Origin: JBFXEO01 sp050180015
GTDB taxonomy: Bacteria; Bacteroidota; Bacteroidia; Bacteroidales; Tenuifilaceae
Reading direction: 5' to 3'
DNA: 5,195 bases
NCBI GenBank assembly: GCA_050180015.1
Contig: JBFXEO010000210.1
Location: forward strand, 1 to 5,195
Shown in pieces: positions 1 through 5,195 of this stretch (within the stretch, counting starts at the first letter, position 1; every line of letters starts with the position of its first letter). The notes under the pieces are model-generated. The model worked only from the letters and a program-made list of their open reading frames with translations. It was not told the origin of the DNA and searched no databases. The translations under genes and the position numbers were made by a program.

Positions 1-16
1 AATCCCCCCCTCTCCG
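1..16 (+). tRNA. 3' end of a tRNA gene, probably tRNA-Ser (cut by window edge)
   Basis: The first 16 bases fit the end of a tRNA exactly. AAT is the last three bases of the T loop, CCCCC is the 3' T-stem strand (4-8), CCTCTCC is the 3' acceptor strand (9-15), and G16 is the discriminator. An acceptor starting GGAGAGG with discriminator G is typical of bacterial tRNA-Ser, which is why Ser is proposed; the anticodon lies outside the window. The following bases (CAGT) show that CCA is not encoded. Only 13 bases separate it from the next tRNA, so the two probably belong to one tandem transcript. The identity is inferred; the tRNA 3' end itself is fairly safe. Confidence 0.62.
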
Positions 17-29
17 CAGTTGTTTTGTT

Positions 30-104
30 CGGGGTGTAGCGCAGCCCGGTTAGCGCATCTGGTTTGGGACCAGAGGGTCGTGTGTTCGAATCACACCACC
101 CCGA
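30..104 (+). tRNA. tRNA-Pro (anticodon UGG)
   Basis: A complete 75-base cloverleaf can be drawn by hand. The acceptor stem CGGGGTG (30-36) pairs with CACCCCG (97-103) over all seven positions, and A104 is the discriminator. The D stem is GCGC (39-42) with GCGC (53-56). The anticodon stem is TCTGG (58-62) with CCAGA (70-74), around the loop TTTGGGA with anticodon TGG at 65-67. The variable loop is 75-79. The T stem is GTGTG (80-84) with CACAC (92-96), around TTCGAAT. UGG reads proline codons. CCA is not encoded, so it must be added by a nucleotidyltransferase. The gene sits 13 bases after the preceding tRNA end and is followed directly by a terminator, so it is the last gene of its transcript. 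Confidence 0.97.
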
Positions 105-109
105 CAAAC

Positions 110-147
110 AAAAAGGGAACATCAGGCGGTGTTCCTTTTTTATTTTT
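110..147 (+). terminator. Rho-independent terminator of the tRNA transcript
   Basis: GGAACA (116-121) pairs with TGTTCC (130-135) around an 8-base loop. A-rich sequence on the 5' side (110-114) can extend the stem into the T run at 136-140, and more T-rich sequence follows. The position, six bases after the tRNA-Pro discriminator, fits termination of the tRNA operon. Confidence 0.85.
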
Positions 148-157
148 GATATATTTG
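141..157 (+). promoter_or_regulatory. Possible Bacteroidota-type -7 promoter elements upstream of the nuclease gene
   Basis: Two overlapping matches to the Bacteroidota -7 consensus TAnnTTTG occur here: TATTTTTG at 141-148 and TATATTTG at 150-157. Neither has a clear TTTG -33 element at the usual distance upstream, because that region is the terminator stem. If used, they would give a leader of roughly 75-90 bases before the ATG at 240. In AT-rich DNA such matches arise easily by chance, so this is a weak call. The rest of the interval up to 239 shows no Shine-Dalgarno sequence or other clear element. Confidence 0.28.
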
Positions 158-239
158 AGTTTTGTTACCGATGGTTTGTTCAGTATTAGGTCTATTGAGA
201 TAGTAATGAGTTCATGGCGATAAATAAAAACATTTTATA

Positions 240-308
240 ATGAACAGTAGAAATTTTAGAAGTAAGTATGGGGTGCTGATACTTTTGTTATTCCTGCTTG
301 GTAATTGT
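240..308 (+). other. Lipoprotein signal peptide and lipobox (residues 1-23)
   Basis: Positive residues R4, R7 and K9 precede a hydrophobic stretch (residues 11-20) and then L-G-N-C, with the acylation Cys at 23 (codon 306-308). Asn at -1 is unusual, since Gly, Ala or Ser is normal there. The hydrophobic core, the single Cys at the right distance and the following SDD still argue for signal peptidase II cleavage and lipid anchoring. Confidence 0.75.
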
Positions 309-1994
309 AGCGATGATAGCAAGGATAACAGCGTGCCTACAATTACAACCTCGGCAGTAGTAAATATCGAAGCTAATTCTGCGGTTAGCGGAGGTATTGA
401 TATAAATGATGGGGGCGCAGCAATTCAGTCGAAAGGTGTTTGCTGGAGTACGCAGGAGAACCCGACAGTTGGCGATTCAAAAACGGACGATGGAAACGGA
501 AAGGATGACTTTACCAGCCAACTTACAGGATTATCCGCCGGAGAAACCTACCATGTAAGGGCCTACGCCATAAATTCCGTTGGAACGGCTTACGGTAACG
601 ATTTGTCCTTTACTACTACCAGTTTGGCTCTGCCCTCGGTTACCACGTCAGCAGTTTCGGAGGTAACCTCTACATCGGCAGTAAGCGGGGGAAATGTTAT
701 CGACGATGGCGGTTCATCGATAACTACACGCGGTGTTTGCTGGAGCACGCAGGAGAACCCGACAGTTAGCGATTCAAAAACGGACAATGGGAGCGGAACA
801 GGTGATTTCACCAGCCAGCTTACAGCATTATCCGCCGGAGAAACCTACCATGTAAGGGCCTACGCCATAAATTCCGTTGGAACAGCTTACGGTAACGACG
901 TGTCTTTTACTGCCAGTTCTGAATTACCCTCGGTTACCACGTCAGCAGTTTCGGATATAACCTCTACATCGGCGGTAAGCGGGGGAAATGTTATCGACGA
1001 TGGCGGTTCATCGATAACTGCACGCGGTGTTTGCTGGAGCACTACAACGGGTACAACTATAAGTGATTCTAAAACAGTAGATGGATCGGGAATGGGAACT
1101 TTCAGCAGTAATTTGTCGGGTTTATCATCCGGTACAACATACTATGTGCGTTCGTATGCAACAAATTCAGCTGGCACGGCATACGGGGAGGAGCTTTCCT
1201 TTACAACCGAATCCGGTTTACCCGGTGTAACGGATAATGACAATATGATGTTGGGAAATCCAAGCAATGCTACGGCCGATGTTGTTAATGCCAATAACTA
1301 CCTTATGGTTAAATCGCAGTACTGTCTTTCGTATAACAATTCAAAGTTGACTACAAACTGGACCAGCTGGCATTTATATTCCGGTGATACTGGAAGTACC
1401 GATCGTCAGGATGATTTTAGGGCTGATGCGACCTTGCCATCTTCTTGGTATCATGTTGATGATGATGATTACCAGTATTCCACGTATGGGTTTGACCGGG
1501 GGCACATGTGTCCAAGTGCCGATAGAACATTGACCGTTTCCGATAACTCTGCCACATTCCTTATGACCAACATGATTCCCCAGGCACCCAACAACAATCA
1601 GCAAACATGGGCTAATCTTGAGAATTACTGTAGGACGCTGGTAGATAATGGCAACGAGCTATATATAATTAGCGGGCCTTACGGTGAAGGTGGAACAAGT
1701 GCCAAGGGAACCTTTACGGTGTTAGCATCGGGAGTAGTGGTTCCAAATAAAACATGGAAAATAATAGTTGTATTACCCAATGGTAATAACGACCTAAGCC
1801 GAATAACAACTTCAACCCGGGTAATTGCAGTATTAATGCCAAATTCGCAGACCTGCTCTGAACATCCGTGGGCATACTACAGGGTTAGCGTTGATTCACT
1901 CGAATCGCTTACGGGATACAACTTCTTATCGAACATACCCTCAAGCATCCAAAATACAATTGAGGCGAATGTTGATAACGTTTCTGTGAAATAG
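240..1994 (+). CDS. Surface lipoprotein: three Fn3-like repeats plus DNA/RNA non-specific endonuclease domain
   Basis: This 584-residue protein is predicted to cut DNA and RNA non-specifically outside the cell. Residues 1-22 are a lipoprotein signal peptide (basic start, then VLILLLFLLGN) with the acylated Cys at 23. The mature start CSDDSKD resembles the Bacteroidota lipoprotein export signal, so surface display is likely. Residues 32-325 are three fibronectin-III/Ig-like repeats, each with GVCWS and a GTAYG-x(3)-SFT end. The nuclease domain (about 335-575) belongs to the Endonuclease_NS family (Serratia nuclease type, beta-beta-alpha metal fold). DRGH is at 419-422, with H422 as the expected general base. 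By alignment with Serratia nuclease N119, E127 and R131, N453 and E461 are the metal and active-site residues and R465 is the matching Arg. All are intact. The ATG at 240 opens directly into the signal peptide and has no Shine-Dalgarno. The gene stands alone between a tRNA terminator and convergent genes. Likely roles are nutrient or extracellular-DNA degradation; the repeats probably act as spacer or binding modules. The family call is firm; surface location and role are inferred. Confidence 0.95.
   Translation: MNSRNFRSKYGVLILLLFLLGNCSDDSKDNSVPTITTSAVVNIEANSAVSGGIDINDGGAAIQSKGVCWSTQENPTVGDSKTDDGNGKDDFTSQLTGLSAGETYHVRAYAINSVGTAYGNDLSFTTTSLALPSVTTSAVSEVTSTSAVSGGNVIDDGGSSITTRGVCWSTQENPTVSDSKTDNGSGTGDFTSQLTALSAGETYHVRAYAINSVGTAYGNDVSFTASSELPSVTTSAVSDITSTSAVSGGNVIDDGGSSITARGVCWSTTTGTTISDSKTVDGSGMGTFSSNLSGLSSGTTYYVRSYATNSAGTAYGEELSFTTESGLPGVTDNDNMMLGNPSNATADVVNANNYLMVKSQYCLSYNNSKLTTNWTSWHLYSGDTGSTDRQDDFRADATLPSSWYHVDDDDYQYSTYGFDRGHMCPSADRTLTVSDNSATFLMTNMIPQAPNNNQQTWANLENYCRTLVDNGNELYIISGPYGEGGTSAKGTFTVLASGVVVPNKTWKIIVVLPNGNNDLSRITTSTRVIAVLMPNSQTCSEHPWAYYRVSVDSLESLTGYNFLSNIPSSIQNTIEANVDNVSVK
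333..629 (+). repeat. Fn3-like repeat 1 of the nuclease lipoprotein
   Basis: This is the first of three tandem protein repeats (residues 32-130). It carries the shared landmarks TTSAV, SAVSGG, DDGG-like INDGG, GVCWS, GETYHVRAYA and GTAYG. Its 5' half is diverged from the other two copies, while its 3' half from about 450 on is close to repeat 2 at the DNA level, with an offset of 297 bases. Confidence 0.9.
630..923 (+). repeat. Fn3-like repeat 2 (mosaic of repeats 1 and 3)
   Basis: The middle repeat (residues 131-228) has a 5' half nearly identical in DNA to repeat 3 (633-748 against 927-1042, offset 294). Its 3' half is close to repeat 1 (749-911 against 452-614, offset 297). The switch falls within a few bases after the GGTGTTTGCTGGAG block. 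Confidence 0.92.
924..1214 (+). repeat. Fn3-like repeat 3 of the nuclease lipoprotein
   Basis: The last repeat (residues 229-325) lies just before the short linker to the nuclease domain. Its 5' half nearly matches repeat 2. Its 3' half, after GVCWS, differs strongly in DNA and moderately in protein (TTTGTTISDSKT; TTYYVRSYATNSAG), yet keeps the same fold landmarks. Confidence 0.9.
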
Positions 1995-2011
1995 GTGTGT
2001 ATAATCAGAAT

Positions 2012-2053
2012 AAACGAACGACCCGATAATTTTAATTCTCGGGTCGTTCGTTT
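2012..2053. terminator. Perfect 15-bp hairpin between convergent genes, probable bidirectional terminator
   Basis: AAACGAACGACCCGA (2012-2026) pairs without mismatch with its complement at 2039-2053, around a 12-base AT-rich loop that can itself form three more pairs. It begins 17 bases after the nuclease stop and faces the minus-strand operon ending at 2164. Both flanks have only short T runs: TTTGC on the + strand and TTTATTCTG on the minus strand. The stem ends themselves supply A/T. Its place between convergent genes supports a two-way terminator, though the T tracts are weaker than in the tRNA terminator. The remaining bases up to 2163 hold no gene that I can see. Confidence 0.7.
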
Positions 2054-2163
2054 GCGGAGCTGGATGGGAATGAATCCTGCTTCTATTTAGTAATAAATTC
2101 AATGCATTTAGAATTGAATGTTTTTAAAGGTAACATTAGTCCACTGGAAAACTTATTCGATAT

Positions 2164-3093
2164 TTATTGACACTCATAATCACTATTCAAATTAGTTTTA
2201 ATTTTTACCGCAATATATCTTGAAAGTTTGCAAGCTTCTTCTTTAGACAAATGACTACCATCATAGGTTTTATACATTGCAGGATCTACATTTATCCAAT
2301 AGCCGCCTGCGGACAGAATTTTTTCTTTAATTAATTGTTCATTATACTCTCCGACAGAGTCCTCCAGTGAGACAATCGGAAGTGCAGCAGGAGGTCTAAA
2401 TGCAAATACTTTTACTCCCTTTGATTTCCATATCTTTATTTTATCACACATATCATCAACCAACCGGTAATTCGTCTTGTGTAACTTAAAATCATCAATA
2501 TAGTAAGACATTGCCTCCATCGTATCTGAGGGTATTTTTTGTGACTCAACCCACCCATTGTCATGATAAATATTAATGTAATTCACGATTGGCTTGACAT
2601 CCTTAATCAAATCTTTAACAACTTCAGGAGTAACTGGGCTAAAATAATACAAAAACCTGCCTAAATATCTACTCTCAAGAACTTCTTCTCGTGGACGTAC
2701 CAACTCTTGAAAATATTGTTCATTTGACAAACTTAAATTGTTGATAGTTAAAGCGGAAACGCCCATAAGGATAACTTTTAAACTATCGCTTCCTAACAAT
2801 CGCCTGTCTGCTGCTTCAAGAATGGTAGAATTAAGCCCTCCATTCGAAAATCCAAAATTGAAAACACGAAATTCTGGCAATATATTTTCTATTTCGTAAG
2901 GTGAAACACCCCTGTAAGATCTACTATCTCCAAGAATTATAAAATTATATTTGGATGCACTGTGAACCTTCAATGTCCAAAACCGATTTTTTAAATATTT
3001 GTCAGGATTTTTGGGTAAAATCACTCCAAAAACACCAACAAACATCATTGCTATCAAAAAAGTAATCCAAATATTTTGTTTTAAATTGTTCAT
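2164..3093 (-). CDS. Membrane-anchored SGNH-like protein, MBOAT partner (AlgJ/DltD-like role)
   Basis: This is a 309-residue protein with one N-terminal membrane segment (about residues 8-26) followed by an extracytoplasmic domain. An SGNH-hydrolase pattern is visible. G55-D56-S57 lies in IILGDSRSYRG (block I, with Ser57 as nucleophile), and NFGFSNGG at about 79-86 is like block II. D278-G-S-H281 near the C terminus supplies the Asp and His of the triad. Proteins of this layout next to an MBOAT gene usually act with it to move acyl groups onto an envelope polymer or remove them. Its start is one base after the MBOAT stop (TGATATG), so the two genes are translationally coupled in one operon. 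An upstream in-frame ATG at 3126 would give 320 residues, but it would put eleven extra residues before the signal anchor and overlap the MBOAT gene by 32 bases. The ATG at 3093 is therefore preferred; neither start has a clear Shine-Dalgarno. The true substrate is unknown, and overall similarity to named families looks weak beyond the motifs. Confidence 0.82.
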   Translation of the reverse strand: MNNLKQNIWITFLIAMMFVGVFGVILPKNPDKYLKNRFWTLKVHSASKYNFIILGDSRSYRGVSPYEIENILPEFRVFNFGFSNGGLNSTILEAADRRLLGSDSLKVILMGVSALTINNLSLSNEQYFQELVRPREEVLESRYLGRFLYYFSPVTPEVVKDLIKDVKPIVNYINIYHDNGWVESQKIPSDTMEAMSYYIDDFKLHKTNYRLVDDMCDKIKIWKSKGVKVFAFRPPAALPIVSLEDSVGEYNEQLIKEKILSAGGYWINVDPAMYKTYDGSHLSKEEACKLSRYIAVKIKTNLNSDYECQ

Positions 3094-3094
3094 A

Positions 3095-4495
3095 TCAAAA
3101 CTGAAAATAGATAAATTCACTTCCATTACCCCTAAAAAATATAATTAATGCAACGAGTAAAGCATACCACAACATCTCAAAAAAAGCCCCAAAATAGCCG
3201 TTAATCTTAACTTTCGCTTCAATTCCTGTATAAATAAGCACTTCACGAATTATCATTATAAAAATAAATACAGTCCCACTAAAACCCCATCCTAAAAGTA
3301 ATTCGCCTTGAAAAGAAAACATTCCTTTTAAAATATCAAGTGCATGTTGGATTGAATTTGCTCTAAAAAAGACCCAACCAATCAACACTTGCAACAACAC
3401 AAAGAACCATGCTGAAAATCGAATAAATTCGTTCTGATATTGACGTTTAGGCCACTTTAAAACTCTTTCAACACTAAGAAAAAAAGCATGCAAAATGCCC
3501 CAAATAACATAATGCCATGCAGCTCCATGCCACAGTCCCGAAATCACCATAGTAATCCACATATTAATATGCCCACGAATTTTTCTTCCTTGATTACCAC
3601 CTAATGGAATATATACATAATCACGAAACCATGTCGTCAATGAAATATGCCACCTAGACCAGAAATCCTTTATTGAAGTTGCAATGTAGGGATGATTGAA
3701 GTTGTCGGGAAAGTCATACCCCATCCAACGAGCTAGTCCTCGAGCTATGTCGCTATAACCAGCAAAATCGCAATAAATTTGGAAGGCAAAAGCAATTACC
3801 CCTCCCCACAAAAAAAGTGAGTTTTCGCTAACCGCTGTACTATTAAATGCTGAAAACACTATTGGCGCAAGATTATCAGCAATTACCATTTTTTTGAAAT
3901 AACCTTTCACTATTAGTCGAAAACCCTCCCACTTATCTTCTTTTGATGGATTTCGTTGACCAATAAGTTGTGGAAGCATTTCTCTTGCCCTGATAATTGG
4001 CCCAGCCACTAATTGAGGGAACATTGATAGGTATGCAAAAAATTGTAATACGTTTTTAGTAGGCTTTAAATTCCCTTTATACACATCAATAGTATAACTC
4101 ATACTTTGAAAAGTGTAAAAACTAATACCTACCGGAGTGATTAAGAAAAAACTGTTGATCTGATGACTTAAAGTAGAACCAAAAAATTGATCAATGTTTT
4201 CCAGGATGAAACCTGAGTATTTAAATAATGAAAGAGTACCAATGTTCGCAAGTAAAGATAAAATTAACAATAACTTTTTATGCCGAGGGAAATTTGTAAT
4301 TGCAATTGCAGCAAAGTAGTCAATAAATCCGCTAAAGATTATTAGAAAAAGGAATCTCCAATCCCACCAGCCATAAAATAAAAATGATGCTAAAGTAAGT
4401 AAAGTCAACTTAAAAGTAACATTCGATTTCGTTAACTGCCATAAGGCAAAAAACAAAGTAGCAAAAATTAAGAATATGATTGAATTAAATAGCAT
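3095..4495 (-). CDS. MBOAT family O-acyltransferase (AlgI/DltB-like)
   Basis: This is a 466-residue polytopic inner-membrane protein of the membrane-bound O-acyltransferase family, which passes acyl (often acetyl) groups across the membrane to polysaccharides or other envelope polymers. It shows the family landmarks in order: MLFNSIIFLIF at the start, FLFYGWWDWRF (about 39-47), PVGISFYTFQSMSY (121-134), AGPI (164-167), YCDFAGYSDIARG (241-253), HPY...FWSRWHISL (268-285) and SGLWHGAAWH (319-328). The conserved His of the last motif, H323, is the expected catalytic residue, and H283 is also conserved. The C terminus FIYFQF is typical of complete Bacteroidota members. Length is normal and nothing is broken. 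The ATG at 4495 is chosen because MLFNS is the usual family start; an ATG at 4516 would add seven residues (MIYCTVN) and run into the likely promoter. It is the first gene of a pair with the SGNH-like gene one base downstream. Family assignment is firm; the acyl group and acceptor cannot be told from sequence. Confidence 0.96.
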   Translation of the reverse strand: MLFNSIIFLIFATLFFALWQLTKSNVTFKLTLLTLASFLFYGWWDWRFLFLIIFSGFIDYFAAIAITNFPRHKKLLLILSLLANIGTLSLFKYSGFILENIDQFFGSTLSHQINSFFLITPVGISFYTFQSMSYTIDVYKGNLKPTKNVLQFFAYLSMFPQLVAGPIIRAREMLPQLIGQRNPSKEDKWEGFRLIVKGYFKKMVIADNLAPIVFSAFNSTAVSENSLFLWGGVIAFAFQIYCDFAGYSDIARGLARWMGYDFPDNFNHPYIATSIKDFWSRWHISLTTWFRDYVYIPLGGNQGRKIRGHINMWITMVISGLWHGAAWHYVIWGILHAFFLSVERVLKWPKRQYQNEFIRFSAWFFVLLQVLIGWVFFRANSIQHALDILKGMFSFQGELLLGWGFSGTVFIFIMIIREVLIYTGIEAKVKINGYFGAFFEMLWYALLVALIIFFRGNGSEFIYFQF

Positions 4496-4513
4496 ATTTA
4501 CGGTGCAATATAT

Positions 4514-4521
4514 CAAAAGTA
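4514..4521 (-). promoter_or_regulatory. Possible -7 promoter element for the MBOAT-SGNH operon
   Basis: TACTTTTG on the minus strand fits the Bacteroidota consensus TAnnTTTG. It lies between the protease terminator and the MBOAT ATG, where a promoter would be expected. It would leave a leader of only about 12-15 bases. No convincing TTTG -33 element is seen, because that distance falls in the terminator stem. The call rests on position and a short match. Confidence 0.33.
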
Positions 4522-4526
4522 AACAG

Positions 4527-4558
4527 AAAAGCTATGCTATATTAATAGCACAGCTTTT
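4527..4558 (-). terminator. Hairpin terminator after the metalloprotease pseudogene
   Basis: AAAAGCT-A-TGCTAT (4527-4540) pairs with ATAGCA-C-AGCTTTT (4545-4558). This gives 13 base pairs with one A/C mismatch and an ATTA loop. On the minus strand it begins 20 bases after the protease stop at 4579 and ends in a T-rich run (TTTTCTGTTT). It separates the protease from the MBOAT operon, implying that the latter has its own promoter. Confidence 0.8.
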
Positions 4559-4578
4559 GGTTTAAACTTATTATTTGA

Positions 4579-5195
4579 TTACTCGACATCCAACGTTGTT
4601 CCAAGTGATATTTCCGAATTCCCTGAAATTTCAACAATAGCGCAAGGCTTAAGAATAACTTTGGAGTTACTAACAACTTTGACATCCCTCAATGCAATAA
4701 CGTCTTCTGCAATTAATTGATCACTTGATAACGTTATATTTTCTAAAACATACATATGAGAGAAACAGGTTCTAATTGATTGATTTGCCCAGTAATTAAC
4801 TGAATTTAACTGTTCGGGGCTCAGTCTTGTTCTACAATTATGTCGAGCATATGACATAATTAGGTCTGTGGCGGGATTATATGCATCGCCGTGAGCATCT
4901 ACTCTGCCCCCTGTATATACCAACTCTCATTAACATCGTCTGCAAAACTAAGCCTTGGATCCGCAGGAGTATCACAAAAGAAATCACCAGCTATCTCACA
5001 GTTTGAACCATCCACGTATTCATTACGACTTACATCAAAATCATTATGAGTATGCGGTAGTCCAAAAAAGTGTCCAAACTCGTGAGTTATTGTGGATAAG
5101 TTCTCCATTGTGGAATTTCTTAGTGCAATTATGTTCCTGTTCCCAGATGGCAAATATGTATAGCCCCACCAAGCCTCACTACCATAAGCCATAGT
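4579..5195 (-). pseudogene. M43 (pappalysin/cytophagalysin-like) zinc metalloprotease, frameshifted and cut by window edge
   Basis: Reading enters open at the right edge, so the N terminus is outside. The first part (5195 to the stop at 4899) carries HEFGHFFGLPH (5084-5052), the HExxHxxGxxH zinc site of metzincins: three His ligands and the catalytic Glu. It is followed by the family-typical FFCDTPADP. It then ends in a TAG just where the family continues. The second part, in the neighbouring frame (about 4923-4579), resumes with VYTGGRVDAHGDAYNP and holds the Met-turn LIMSYARHNCR (Met codon 4857-4855) and LSPEQ, all expected downstream in M43 proteases. Inserting one base after TG at 4922-4921 restores NESC-VYTGG, including a Cys expected there from the family pattern. 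The tail after the protease domain (about 4750-4579) is a Bacteroidota-type V/I-rich repeat region ending GTTLDVE. The downstream half has no ATG start, only a TTG at 4923. No slippery heptamer is seen. A decayed gene or a base-calling error are both possible. The intact enzyme would be secreted and would cleave extracellular proteins. Confidence 0.88.

Noticed and set aside
20..223. A 67-codon open frame on the + strand
   Set aside because: It runs through the tRNA-Pro gene and its terminator; the peptide is a translation of tRNA sequence with no recognisable domain.
590..811. Antisense open frame within the nuclease repeats
   Set aside because: It is a shadow of the repeat codons on the other strand, with no motif and no upstream signals.
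333..1214. Regular ~98-codon repeats considered as a DNA repeat array such as CRISPR
   Set aside because: The units are about 294-297 bases, all in frame and coding for Fn3-like domains, with no short repeat-spacer pattern.
1374..1604. Antisense open frame opposite the nuclease domain
   Set aside because: It covers the conserved DRGH region of the real gene and has no independent support.
2097..2119. AT-rich inverted repeat ATTCAAT/ATTGAAT followed by GTTTTT on the + strand
   Set aside because: Only seven pairs with a single G/C pair and a nine-base loop; too weak to call a terminator beside the strong hairpin at 2012-2053.
240..4516. Nuclease and MBOAT/SGNH genes as a toxin, defence or secretion system
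   Set aside because: They converge from opposite strands with terminators between them, the nuclease has its own lipoprotein signal, and no immunity or defence partner is present.
4899..4930. Programmed -1 frameshifting in the metalloprotease
   Set aside because: No X-XXY-YYZ slippery heptamer or clear downstream structure is visible at the junction; a one-base loss explains it more simply.
4955..5194. + strand open frame opposite the metalloprotease
   Set aside because: The minus strand holds the zinc-site motif here; the + strand peptide is low in recognisable content.

Overview
The window most likely comes from a member of the Bacteroidota. The pointers are a lipoprotein whose Cys is followed by Ser-Asp-Asp (the surface-export signal type described in that phylum), tandem fibronectin-III-like repeats of a kind common in Bacteroidota surface lipoproteins, an M43 (cytophagalysin/pappalysin-type) metalloprotease, tRNA genes without an encoded CCA, start codons with no Shine-Dalgarno sequence, and several TAnnTTTG promoter-like elements. 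A finer placement cannot be supported from the sequence.

Layout, left to right. Bases 1-16 are the 3' end of a tRNA, probably tRNA-Ser, cut by the window edge. tRNA-Pro(UGG) follows at 30-104, and then a rho-independent terminator. A single + strand gene (240-1994) encodes a secreted, probably surface-anchored lipoprotein with three ~98-residue repeats and a C-terminal DNA/RNA non-specific endonuclease domain with an intact DRGH active site. A perfect 15-bp hairpin (2012-2053) separates it from the convergent minus-strand genes.

On the minus strand, reading right to left, are three genes. The first is an M43 metalloprotease that enters from the right edge and is broken by a one-base frameshift near 4921; a hairpin terminator follows it. 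The second is an MBOAT O-acyltransferase (3095-4495). The third, one base beyond the MBOAT stop, is a membrane-anchored SGNH-like protein (2164-3093). The last two form a typical acyl-transfer pair: MBOAT moves an acyl group across the membrane, and the SGNH partner probably acts on a polysaccharide or other envelope polymer outside the membrane. No biosynthesis genes for such a polymer are in view.

The nuclease, the protease and the acyltransferase pair are all envelope or secreted functions, but nothing shows that they work together. I see no convincing new multi-gene system. The most informative observations are the middle repeat of the nuclease, which looks like the exact product of an unequal crossover, and the protease frameshift, which a single restored base would repair.
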